A DNA stretch of 16,800 nt from the NCBI GenBank assembly GCA_964585385.1, contig CAZPDP010000060.1, forward strand, positions 1 to 16,800. Reading direction: 5' to 3'. Origin of the DNA: JAGXLC01 sp964585385. GTDB taxonomy: Bacteria > Bacteroidota > Bacteroidia > Bacteroidales > UBA12077. The position numbers and the translations under genes are program-made. Below are positions 7,243 to 16,000 of this stretch, in pieces (position 1 is the first letter of the stretch; each line of letters opens with the position of its first letter). The notes beneath the pieces are model-generated. The model was not told the DNA's origin and made no database searches. It saw only the letters and a list, made by a program, of their open reading frames with translations.

Positions 7243-7632
7243 TTATTTTTCCGGGTCAAGCCATCGCAACAACAACCAACCTAGTAAAGCACCACCCAGG
7301 TAAAGAGGGAAATCCAGCCAGCTAAAGCACGAACCGAAAATAGTATGGCCGATGAATGTACTTCTGATGGAAACTAAAAATTCAGGATGCCAAAGCTGAA
7401 AAAATTCAATTATTGAGGTGAGAAAAAAGGCTACAAGAGCATATACAAAAGATGGATTTCCAGGGAAAATCAGGAAGATTATCAGTGCCAGCTCTGTCAC
7501 ATAAAATAACCCTGCTAGATTGTTTGAAATCCATGTTCCTTCAAAACTGGGAATTATCTTTAAGGCGACACCCAGTGCTGCAATTAAGACAATTAATATT
7601 ATAGTTATAATCCTGGACTTTTGGGTAAGCAT
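7243..7632 (-). CDS. DUF2809-family integral membrane protein
   Basis: This 129-residue, very hydrophobic protein has about four membrane segments (roughly residues 8-27, 38-56, 62-80 and 108-123). The region EFFQLW (76-81), R90, the TFIGHTIFGSCFSWLD stretch (92-107) and a final Y-x-G-G (111-114) match my recollection of the DUF2809 conserved pattern (Glu-x-x-Gln, Arg-x-T-x-x-G, Phe-x-W-x-D, Tyr-x-x-G). Its function is unknown. It starts 33 bases after the 101-residue gene upstream, so the two may be cotranscribed. There is no Shine-Dalgarno sequence. A 10-bp palindrome CTGTTAACAG (7644-7653) lies just before the start; its meaning is unclear. Confidence 0.75.
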   Translation of the reverse strand: MLTQKSRIITIILIVLIAALGVALKIIPSFEGTWISNNLAGLFYVTELALIIFLIFPGNPSFVYALVAFFLTSIIEFFQLWHPEFLVSIRSTFIGHTIFGSCFSWLDFPLYLGGALLGWLLLRWLDPEK

Positions 7633-7665
7633 TTAAAATATTTCTGTTAACAGGTAATACAACAA

Positions 7666-7971
7666 TTAGATATCGATTTTTCCATGAATTAAGGTAATAA
7701 CTGAAACGCAAAAGAAAATGAGGTTGTCAATACGGGCTTCGATAGTCATATTCGATTCAACCAACCGTTTATATGAACGTATCTCATTGTTCATCAATTG
7801 TTTTAACACATCGTATTTTTGTTTATCCAGTATTTCCGAATTTTCGGCGAGTTCTATAGCTTCCCTCGAGTAGTGCATCAACTCTTTTTCTGTAACATCA
7901 TCATTTTTTAAACCAACTGCTATATCTCTTATCTCAATTAAACGCTCAATGTTTTTTTCTGTTTGACCCAT
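7666..7971 (-). CDS. Unrecognised 101-residue helical protein
   Basis: I do not recognise a family. The sequence is charged and predicted mostly helical through residues 1-80, with heptad-like hydrophobic spacing (LIEIRDIAVGL, LMHYSREAIELAE, YDVLKQLM). A short hydrophobic stretch (about 83-96, DNLIFFCVSVITLI) comes near the C-terminus. That could be a buried helix or a weak tail anchor. There is no signal peptide. A perfect -7 box lies 27 bases upstream, and the DUF2809 gene follows after 33 bases, so the two probably form a small operon. The length, start and codon use look like those of a real gene. Confidence 0.6.
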   Translation of the reverse strand: MGQTEKNIERLIEIRDIAVGLKNDDVTEKELMHYSREAIELAENSEILDKQKYDVLKQLMNNEIRSYKRLVESNMTIEARIDNLIFFCVSVITLIHGKIDI

Positions 7972-7997
7972 AAACTAAAAGCTAAAATGGTTTCTCT

Positions 7998-8005
7998 CAA
8001 ATTTA
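7998..8005 (-). promoter_or_regulatory. -7 box (TAAATTTG) for the 101-residue protein gene
   Basis: The minus strand reads TAAATTTG, a perfect TAnnTTTG match, 26 bases before the start codon at 7971. The -33 region is AT-only with no TTG, so only one element supports it. If real, it separates this pair from the helicase gene upstream. Confidence 0.4.
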
Positions 8006-8072
8006 TAAATTATTTTTAATAATTAAAATTTTTTTGAATTTGACTGAAAGAAACTTAACCTTATAGTAACAT

Positions 8073-10397
8073 TTAATCGAACTCGAAATTGTCCTTATCA
8101 ATTTCTGCTATAAACCTTGAGGGATAAGTAAAGACAGCATCGTAGGAATAAATTACTGAAGGAAATGTTACATAAAGATTTTGCTTTGCCCTGCTGCAGG
8201 CCACATAAAAAAGTCTCCTTTCTTCTTCCATATCTTCAATATCACGCGCTCTTATGGAAGGGAACAAACCGTCAAGGGCATGCGGAACAATAACAGTATG
8301 CCATTCCAGTCCTTTGGCAGAATGAACTGTACTGATGGTTAAAGGTTTATCTTCTTCTTCATCAATAAGTGGAGTGGACTCTCCGGATAAACTTCTGGAA
8401 GGGGGTTCCAGGGCAAAATCCGACAAGAATTTTTCGATATTCTCATATTTTTTTGACAAATCAATCAACACATCAATATCAAGGAGCCTGGACCGGAAGT
8501 CAGTATCCTTTGATTCAAGTATAGGTGCATAATAATCCTTTATATACTGAAGTTTCTCTGCAACAAAAAGCGATTCATCGCCTGCCTGAACAAGCATGTC
8601 CCGCAGTTTTCTTAATTCTTCATAAAATTTCTTTCTTTCATACTGGTCAAGAGGTATTCTTCCTGTCTTTCGGATATCCCTGACCACATTTCCGGCAGTA
8701 ATCTTTCCAATACCTGGTATAAGTTTTAATATACGATGCCATGCTACTGAATCATATGGATTTAAAAGTATACGAAGATAGGCGATCATATCTTTAATGT
8801 GCATTCTCTCGTTGAATTTAAGTCCACCGACAACTACATAGGGGATTCCTCTCTTATTCAATTCGGTTTGTATATACCTGTTATGCCAGTCGGCCCGGTT
8901 TAAAACAGCAATCTCCTCCAGGGGAATATTCTGTTCTCTCAATTCCAGCACTTTGGTAACAATAAATTCCGCCTCTTCCTCTTCATCGTAAAACCGTTTA
9001 ACTACAGGCACCTGGTAGGCTTCAATATCAGAGTACAGCTTTTTTTTATACCCGATTATCGAATGATCAATGATGTTATTCGTAAATTGCAGTATATTCT
9101 GGTTGCTGCGATAATTTTTCTCAATTTTAACTACTTTGCATTCCGGATAATGCTGGGGAAAACGAAGGATATTTTCATAGTTTGCTCCCCGAAACGCATA
9201 AATACTTTGCGAATCATCCCCGACCACCATGATGTTACGGTGTTTCTGAGCGATATAATCAACAATCTCTTTTTGAATGATATTGGTGTCCTGGAATTCA
9301 TCAACCATTATATACTGAAATTCTTCCTGAAGACGCTTCCGAAACCGAATGTTATCTCTCAAAGCATTTCGCATAAATTCCATCAAATCATCGAAATCAA
9401 AAAGATTGCTGATTGACTTGTACCGTGTGTAGCCGTTGTAGATCAGTTCAATATCCTTAACATAATCTATCAGCCCGGTGTAATACCGTTCCACAAACTC
9501 ATTGATGGTCATATTGCGGTTACGGGAACCTGAAATAATCTTTTGAAGCCTTTTCTTTTTGGGAAATTTTTTATCACTTTTATTATACTGAAGTTCGGTA
9601 CGTACAAGATCGATGGTATCTTCACTATCTGCTGTATCTATGATGGTAAAGTTCGAGGGTATATTCAGCAGATTGGCATATTTTTTTAATACATAAGTAG
9701 CAAAAGAATGGAAAGTACCCCCGACTACCTTTCCTGCCCTGTCATCTTGAAGAAGCTGCCCAACCCGGTTGATCATTTCATGGGCTGCTTTTCTTGTAAA
9801 GGTGAGCAGTAAAATTTTCCGGGGCTCAACATTATTTTCCATCAGATAACTCACGCGGTAAACAATTACCCGTGTTTTCCCGCTCCCGGCGCCGGCTATA
9901 ACCAACAATGGCCCTCTTAAAGTTATTACGGCTGCCAATTGTGCCTTATTCAACTGGTTGCTGTAATCAATTTTATAATCACCACGAGTTAAATCGTCGG
10001 CAGAATATTCCAGCGTTTGCTTTTTCTTTTCTATGGAATCAGCAATGAGTTTTAATTCATTGATTCGCTTCCGGGTGTCATCTGTTACTTCAATTTCCTG
10101 GTAATCTTCGGGGCTGAGATGATAGACATCCGGCAAATTTGAACCGGGATCTTCCTTTTCTTCCTGATCTCTCTGCACTTCTCCCAGGAAGTCCTCAAGA
10201 AGTTTTTCCCTGTTCATTTCATTGAGATCATCTCCTTCATCCTGATCGTCCCCATCCGAATCTTTATCTTTTTTCCTTTTACCCGAACCATTGCCTGATG
10301 GGTTTAATAAATCATCACTCCCCTCAAAGGTTCTTACATAGAATGAAGGAGCAAATGGAAAAACCAGAAGCTCTAATGCGCTAAATATCTTTAACAT
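8073..10397 (-). CDS. UvrD/PcrA-type superfamily 1A DNA helicase with atypical N-terminus
   Basis: This 774-residue ATPase carries every SF1A helicase motif in order. They are the Q-motif-like LNKAQLAAV (149-157), Walker A AGAGSGKT (168-175), Ia TFTRKAAHEM (199-208), II VDEFQDT (365-371), III GDDSQSIYAFRGA (393-405), IV NYRSNQNIL (428-436), V STVHSAKGLEWH (689-700) and VI EERRLFYVACSRAK (725-738). Such enzymes unwind duplex DNA 3' to 5' in repair and replication restart. Two things are odd. Residues 1-23 are hydrophobic (MLKIFSALELLVFPFAPSFY) and lead into a very acidic linker (about 40-90). The protein also ends only about 36 residues after motif VI, without the extended C-terminus of UvrD/PcrA. 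A -7 box close upstream supports this start. It may not be the main UvrD of the cell; no symbol is given. Confidence 0.9.
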   Translation of the reverse strand: MLKIFSALELLVFPFAPSFYVRTFEGSDDLLNPSGNGSGKRKKDKDSDGDDQDEGDDLNEMNREKLLEDFLGEVQRDQEEKEDPGSNLPDVYHLSPEDYQEIEVTDDTRKRINELKLIADSIEKKKQTLEYSADDLTRGDYKIDYSNQLNKAQLAAVITLRGPLLVIAGAGSGKTRVIVYRVSYLMENNVEPRKILLLTFTRKAAHEMINRVGQLLQDDRAGKVVGGTFHSFATYVLKKYANLLNIPSNFTIIDTADSEDTIDLVRTELQYNKSDKKFPKKKRLQKIISGSRNRNMTINEFVERYYTGLIDYVKDIELIYNGYTRYKSISNLFDFDDLMEFMRNALRDNIRFRKRLQEEFQYIMVDEFQDTNIIQKEIVDYIAQKHRNIMVVGDDSQSIYAFRGANYENILRFPQHYPECKVVKIEKNYRSNQNILQFTNNIIDHSIIGYKKKLYSDIEAYQVPVVKRFYDEEEEAEFIVTKVLELREQNIPLEEIAVLNRADWHNRYIQTELNKRGIPYVVVGGLKFNERMHIKDMIAYLRILLNPYDSVAWHRILKLIPGIGKITAGNVVRDIRKTGRIPLDQYERKKFYEELRKLRDMLVQAGDESLFVAEKLQYIKDYYAPILESKDTDFRSRLLDIDVLIDLSKKYENIEKFLSDFALEPPSRSLSGESTPLIDEEEDKPLTISTVHSAKGLEWHTVIVPHALDGLFPSIRARDIEDMEEERRLFYVACSRAKQNLYVTFPSVIYSYDAVFTYPSRFIAEIDKDNFEFD

Positions 10398-10417
10398 ACA
10401 TGCATGTCTTTACCTTT

Positions 10418-10425
10418 CAAAGATA
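10418..10425 (-). promoter_or_regulatory. -7 box (TATCTTTG) for the helicase gene
   Basis: The minus strand reads TATCTTTG, a perfect TAnnTTTG match, 20 bases before the helicase ATG. The nearest TTTG (10455-10452) is 26 bases further up, longer than usual. The predicted leader is about 14 bases, which favours the start at 10397. Confidence 0.4.
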
Positions 10426-10473
10426 CTTCATTCGAATGATTTTTCCATGTGCAAACCGGATTATAAAATTTAA

Positions 10474-10507
10474 AATAAAAAAAGCATGCCTCGATAAAAA
10501 GGCATGC
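10474..10507 (-). terminator. Rho-independent terminator of the lipoprotein gene
   Basis: GCATGCC (10507-10501 on the minus strand) pairs perfectly with GGCATGC (10490-10484) around a 10-base loop, followed by seven T and further AT-rich sequence. It begins 29 bases past the lipoprotein stop codon. It also shields the helicase promoter just downstream from read-through. Confidence 0.8.
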
Positions 10508-10535
10508 TCTTTTCAACAGAATTTCCGGTTATTTC

Positions 10536-12605
10536 TTAATTATAAAAGTTACCGCTTGGATTGTTTGTAAACGTATTATTGGCCCCGGCTGATTCTATAT
10601 CATTGATAGAGCCCTGGAAATAAACTCCATACCCTTCACTGTTTTCTATTATGGAATTGGTAAGGGTCAGATTTCCGTTATTATTTCCACTCACAGCGGT
10701 TTTAATGTCCTTGAAGTTGCTCAAATCATGTTCTGCTCCTCCACCAAATTTGATATGCACATAGTTAAGCTCATTTCTGGCGTCCTGACTTCCAAATTTG
10801 ATGCCTTTCCAATAGATCTGGCCTGCTTCATTGGATGTGGTAAATGTAATCATATTGCTTGAGGTTCCGCTGGCAATCAGGTAAGCATCTGAATTCACAT
10901 CCAGTTTTACATCTTCGTCGAACTCCATTTTGGTCCCCGGATCAATTGTAAGACCTCCTGATGCAACGGAAACATTGCCAATAATATGATAGGAAGCATC
11001 TCCGCTTAAATTGGTCCAGGTTAACTCATCATTTATTGAAGAACCAAATATTTCAACTCCGTCCCATCCATTATTGCTGAATAATGTTTGTCCATCAATA
11101 TTGGCTGCCTGTGTCGAATTCAATCCGATAGCGGCATTGGTATTACTGCTGAAAGAGTTAGAGCTGAATGAAGTCAGCTCGCCGTAGCGGATATACATAC
11201 CATAGCCGCCGCTATTACGAACATTGGTATTCAGAAGTTCAAGCTTAGCGCTATTGGTAAGTCCGATTCCGGCCGGAACATCGACAAAATTTGCAAAATC
11301 TCCGAAGTTGCTGCTTCCCGCAAATGTAATATCCGCATATTTAATTGTATTTTGTGCTGAGGTAGATCTCACAAACACTCCTTTCCATCTGAGCTCAGAT
11401 GCTGTATCTTCACTGGCCATCAGGACCCTGTTATCCTCCGTACCATTTATTTTAATAGTTCCATCGCTTTCCACATCCAGTTTTTTATCTTCATAGAAGA
11501 AAAGCTGAGCGCCAGCCGATATTTCAAATACGCTTTTTATATAAATATTTCCGGTAATCATATAAGGCATTTCTCCATCCAGACTGGCAAGCGTCACATC
11601 CTGGCTGGAAGTGGAACCAAAAATTTCCACACCATTTCCAAAGGCTGACCCGGCGTCCATCATATTGGCCTGGTTAATATTGAGGCCCACATCAGCGCGA
11701 TCGTTATCAGAAAAGGTATTGTTGCTAAAACTATTGAGTATACCATATCGGATATACATTCCATATCCCCCGCTGTTTGAGACGGTGGAATTGGTAAGGT
11801 TTAACTTCCCATCATCATACAGACCAATGGCTGCCGGAACATCTACAAAGTTGGAAAAACTGCCAAAATCGCTGTTTCCTGCGTACATTATCTCTGTAAA
11901 AGCCATGCTGTTCTGAGTGGAGGAAGAATTGATAAAAATGCCTTTCCATCGAATCTCTCCTGCTTCATTTGTACTCGTTATAGTAACTGTAGAACCGGAT
12001 TCACCATTTGATATCAGGGTTCCGTTCTTATTAACCCAGATACCCACATTCTCAGCCACATGGATTAAAACACCTGCTTCTATAGTCAGCGTGGCCTCCA
12101 GGCTCAAATCTCCTGTTACTTTGTAATCCGGTATAGAGGGATCACTAACCTGATCGGACCAGGTAGCATCACTGTCAATGGTCCCACTTACCTCAACAGT
12201 CTGAGGGGCGGTTTCGGTTGCTGTAACTGTTACCTCATCAGTATCACTTACATCACCGGAAGATACTGTAAGCTGCACAACATAATCACCAGCAACATCC
12301 GGCGTAAATGAAGGACTGGAAGTTGTAGCATCATTAAGCTGGGCAGTACTTCCGCTTGGTATACTGGAAAACTCCCAGAGATAAGAAATTGTGCCTTCTG
12401 AGATGGTACTGTTTGTTCCGTCAAGCGTAACTTCTGTCCCAACCTCTGCACTAACATCACTACCCGCATCAGCAGCAATCTCGACCTGTGTCGGATCTTC
12501 TACTTCTTCCTGCAATTCTTCACATGACACAAAGAACAGGGCCATGCTAAGTATAATCATTGTAAAAAAATTGAATTTTGATTTGATAATGTTTAGATTT
12601 TTCAT
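10536..12605 (-). CDS. Large surface-type lipoprotein with PKD-like domain and three beta-helix repeats
   Basis: This 689-residue protein has a lipoprotein signal peptide with lipobox ending at C28 (FFVSC). Acidic residues follow the cysteine (CEELQEEVED), which in Bacteroidota favours export to the outer face of the outer membrane. Residues about 43-131 form a PKD/Ig-like domain (DAGSDVSAEVGTEVTLDG ... GDYVVQLTVSSG). Three repeats of about 190 residues follow. Markers are RWKGIF (219-224), RWKGVF (406-411) and YWKGIK (598-603), and NSGGYGMYIRYG (277-288), NSGGYGMYIRYG (464-475) and NSEGYGVYFQG (655-665). The many Asn, Ser and Thr residues and short strands fit a right-handed parallel beta-helix of the kind used for binding or cutting polysaccharides. 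I see no SusC/SusD partner or glycoside hydrolase nearby, so the ligand is unknown. The third repeat is shorter and closes the protein. No T9SS C-terminal domain is evident. Confidence 0.85.
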   Translation of the reverse strand: MKNLNIIKSKFNFFTMIILSMALFFVSCEELQEEVEDPTQVEIAADAGSDVSAEVGTEVTLDGTNSTISEGTISYLWEFSSIPSGSTAQLNDATTSSPSFTPDVAGDYVVQLTVSSGDVSDTDEVTVTATETAPQTVEVSGTIDSDATWSDQVSDPSIPDYKVTGDLSLEATLTIEAGVLIHVAENVGIWVNKNGTLISNGESGSTVTITSTNEAGEIRWKGIFINSSSTQNSMAFTEIMYAGNSDFGSFSNFVDVPAAIGLYDDGKLNLTNSTVSNSGGYGMYIRYGILNSFSNNTFSDNDRADVGLNINQANMMDAGSAFGNGVEIFGSTSSQDVTLASLDGEMPYMITGNIYIKSVFEISAGAQLFFYEDKKLDVESDGTIKINGTEDNRVLMASEDTASELRWKGVFVRSTSAQNTIKYADITFAGSSNFGDFANFVDVPAGIGLTNSAKLELLNTNVRNSGGYGMYIRYGELTSFSSNSFSSNTNAAIGLNSTQAANIDGQTLFSNNGWDGVEIFGSSINDELTWTNLSGDASYHIIGNVSVASGGLTIDPGTKMEFDEDVKLDVNSDAYLIASGTSSNMITFTTSNEAGQIYWKGIKFGSQDARNELNYVHIKFGGGAEHDLSNFKDIKTAVSGNNNGNLTLTNSIIENSEGYGVYFQGSINDIESAGANNTFTNNPSGNFYN

Positions 12606-13041
12606 AGTTTGAGGGTTTTAACGTATTTCAAATACAATTAAACAAGCCACTGTCAGAGATGTTTCTCACTATCTGACTAAATAAAACTCTTCACTTTGCA
12701 ATTTAACTAAAGACTGATATTCAGCTTGTTAAATTATCTAAAAATAAAAATTCACGTACTTTATTCTAAATAGGAATCAGGGAAAATCAAATCATTAAAA
12801 TTCTAGCATAAATTTAACACCGTTCCGGTATATGCCTCTTCTTTTGGCATTTAAACAAAAAACCAATTAATACAAATCCTTCTTAATAAATAAAATTATC
12901 TTTAAATGTGAATTTTCTGCCTTTAATGGAATTTCTAAACTTTATTTTAGTCTCCATAATACTCTTTCTAATCTTTCGCTTTTAATTTTATTTTTCTAAC
13001 TTGCTGACTTAAACTCTTTTTATTTCCAAAACTTTAGAGCA
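12606..13041. other. Divergent intergenic region between lipoprotein and sensor genes
   Basis: This 436-base AT-rich gap holds no plausible gene. It must contain promoters for both flanking genes, but I found no perfect TAnnTTTG with a correctly spaced -33 on either strand. Near matches are TGTATTTG on the minus strand (12634-12627) and TATCTTTA on the plus strand (12897-12904). A 6-bp inverted repeat lies at 12652-12677. Confidence 0.6.
12652..12677. repeat. Inverted repeat GTCAGA-N14-TCTGAC upstream of the lipoprotein gene
   Basis: The 6-base arms (12652-12657 and 12672-12677) are perfect reverse complements, with an inner GAGA/TCTC match in the loop. The site is 47 bases upstream of the lipoprotein start, near where a promoter or operator would be. 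It could be chance. Confidence 0.3.
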
Positions 13042-16000
13042 ATGAAGTCAATTATCATAAAAACATCATTATTATTACTTTTTGGGCTTTGTCATTCTCA
13101 ACTTTTTTCCCAGGAAGGAAGTTTATACCTTACAAACTACCAAAATGAACGAGCCAAAGAATTTCAGAACTGGTCTGTTGCCCAGGATAAACATAACAAC
13201 ATGCTTTTTGCCAACAGGAAAGGGATTATGGTATATAACGGAGCGGAATGGAATCTTGTAAGAACTCCTTCCATGCCCTTTGTATTATTTAAAGAACCTG
13301 CGACGCAAAGGGTTTTTGTGGGCCTGAGCGGAGGGTACGGATATTTAACCAAAAATAACAGGGGTTTTTATAAATACATCCCTTTAAGCAATGATACACT
13401 TACACCCGGTGAATTTACCCAAATTGAACATGTTGATTCGGTGATATATTTTATGAGTGAAAAATATTTCGCCCGTTTTGATCCGCTTAATCTTCAACAT
13501 AAAAAATACTGGTATGCGAAGGAGGATTACCCATTTACCGGAATCATCCACAACAAGGAGCATGTATTTGTAAATGTCTGGAATAAAGGACTTCACAGAC
13601 TTCAGAGTGACACACTGTTTCCAATAGTGAGTGGTTTTTATGTCGAAAACAATGAAATTCTGTTCAATATACCCTACAATGAAGAAAGAATTCTTATCGG
13701 AACCGATGACAATAAGCTGCGCCTTTTTGATGGTATGAAATTTTATAACTATACTATTAAAGAGAATTCTTACCTCAGGGAAAGCATCGTGTCAGGGGCT
13801 CTAAATCTTTCCGACACATCTTTTGCCTTGTCATCCCTGGCAGGAGGAGCCATTATTATCGATAAAAAAGACAACGAAATACTCCACACAATCAATTATC
13901 AAATGGGCCTTCCCGATGACGAGGTCTTCACACTGGGTCTTGATAATAACAATGGACTTTGGATAGCACATGATAAGGGCGTTTCAAGAGCAGACCTATC
14001 CCTGCCGGTAAGGAATTTCAGTACTTATCCCGGATTAGAAGGAAATATCAATAACGTGATTGAAAAAGACAGTATAATCTATGTTGCTACAGGAGAGGGA
14101 TTGTTTTACCTGTCAGAGGAAAAGGAATTTGAGGAGAAGAAGGTAACTGTCAAAGTAAGTCAACCAATAGAACCTCAAAAAGAAGAAAAACAAAAGGAAG
14201 AAACCAAAGAAGGGGATAAAAAGCCCAAAAAATTTGTAAAAAAATTCTTTAACAAAATATTTAAATCAGAAGAGGAAGAAGCTGAAAAGGAAGATAAAAC
14301 TGCCCCTTCCAGCCGTTCAGGAAGGAGGGTTTCTTACAGAACAAAAAGAATCTATTCATTACAGTCTGTAAGCCACAAGTTCAAAAAGACAGAAGGTATT
14401 GAAGGCAAATGTGAACATCTGATGCTTTTCGGGGATGCCATAATAGCTGGAACGAACTATGGCTTGTACCTTATTGGAGAAAATAATACTGCTGAAGCAA
14501 TCAGAGAAGGTTCTTATATATACAGCATTATCCCTTTTAAAAACGAAAAGAGTATACTTTTTGCCACACGAAATGGTATTATGAAAGCTGTGTTAGTCGA
14601 TGGAAAATGGAAAGCAAGCAAATTCAGCAAAGATATAAATGATCCTGTTTATTCTCTCTCTATAAACATTGAGAACAACACTTTATGGGCAGGTGGCAAT
14701 AATAAGGCCTATAAAATACAACTCAACGATGAAAATGCAGGTTCTGTTAATACCTATTCTCTTAGCAATGGTTTAACAGAAAGGTATTTTACCCGGATTA
14801 TCGACAAAACTCCTTATATCTTCTCACCTTCAGGAATTTTCAACTATGATGAACCCAAAGATTCGTTTGCTGCAGATATTTCATACATGCAGGACTCTAC
14901 TATGTTTGGGGACTTTGAATATATTTTTAATCAGGAAGATATTTCGTGGCTAAAAACAAGGGGAAACTGGAAAATGATCAATAACAAAAAATACTGGAAA
15001 GAATCATTTGAAAGCTATTTAAAACTCTTTTCCACTATTGATAACATCTACCTGGGTGACAGCAGTAAATTATATGTGGTAGCCCGAAATCAACTTTACA
15101 GAATAAACATTGATAAAGGTATTCCAGAGGAAAAAGGATTTAACGTATTTTATACACAGATAAGAAAAAACCTGGATGACTTCCTCAAAATTGAAGATTT
15201 CAAGCTGGATAACGAAAATATTAACCTGCATTTTAATTTGGCCGCCACCCATTTTGTGAAAGAAAACATTATTCAATATCAATATTTTATTAAAGGACTG
15301 ATGGATGATTGGTCTGAATGGTCGGAGGATCATGAAATCGAAATTTTCTCCCAGAAAGGGGAATATACCATTCAGGCGAGAGCCAGGAATATATGGGGGC
15401 AAGTCAGCGAAACCGAGGAAATTCAATTTGAAGTACCCCCTCCCTTTACCGAAACAACAGGCTTTTATGTCTTGATAGCTTTAGGTGTCATTATACTGGG
15501 CTACTTTGTTATCAAACTCAGGGAAAAAAAGCTAAAGCATGATAAGATGGTCCTTGAACAAAAAGTAAAAGAAAGAACCAAGACCATAGAAGAGCAAAAA
15601 GAAGAGATTGAAACACAACGCGATGAAATCCTGCAGTCGAAAAATGAATTGCAAAAGAAAAACGAGGAAATAACAGACAGTATTGAATATGCAAGTCGTA
15701 TTCAGACTGCACTGTTACCACTTCAGGATCATTTTTACAAAGCTTTCCAGGATCATTTCATACTTTTCAAACCCAGAGACATTGTTAGTGGGGACTTCTA
15801 CTGGATATACAGAAAAAATCATAAAATATATGTTACTTCAGCAGATTGTACCGGGCATGGAGTTCCTGGCGCATTTATGAGTATGCTGGGTATCTCATTT
15901 CTCAATGAAATAGTTAGCCATGACAAAAATGGTGTATATAATGCAGCCGATATTCTCAACAACCTCAGGGATATGATCAAGCAATCACTGCGCCAGAGTA

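Noticed and set aside
7644..7653. 10-bp palindrome CTGTTAACAG before the DUF2809 gene
   Set aside because: It is short, has no spacer or partner site, and no promoter element lies beside it; not enough to call an operator.
8008..8024. Perfect inverted repeat AATTATT-TTT-AATAATT
   Set aside because: It is made only of A and T in an AT-rich promoter region, so it is weak and expected by chance.
9063..9416. 117-codon open frame on the plus strand inside the helicase
   Set aside because: It is antisense to helicase motifs II to IV and has no ribosome-binding or promoter signal.
15070..15426. 118-codon open frame on the minus strand inside the sensor gene
   Set aside because: It is antisense to the Y_Y_Y domain region with no supporting signal.
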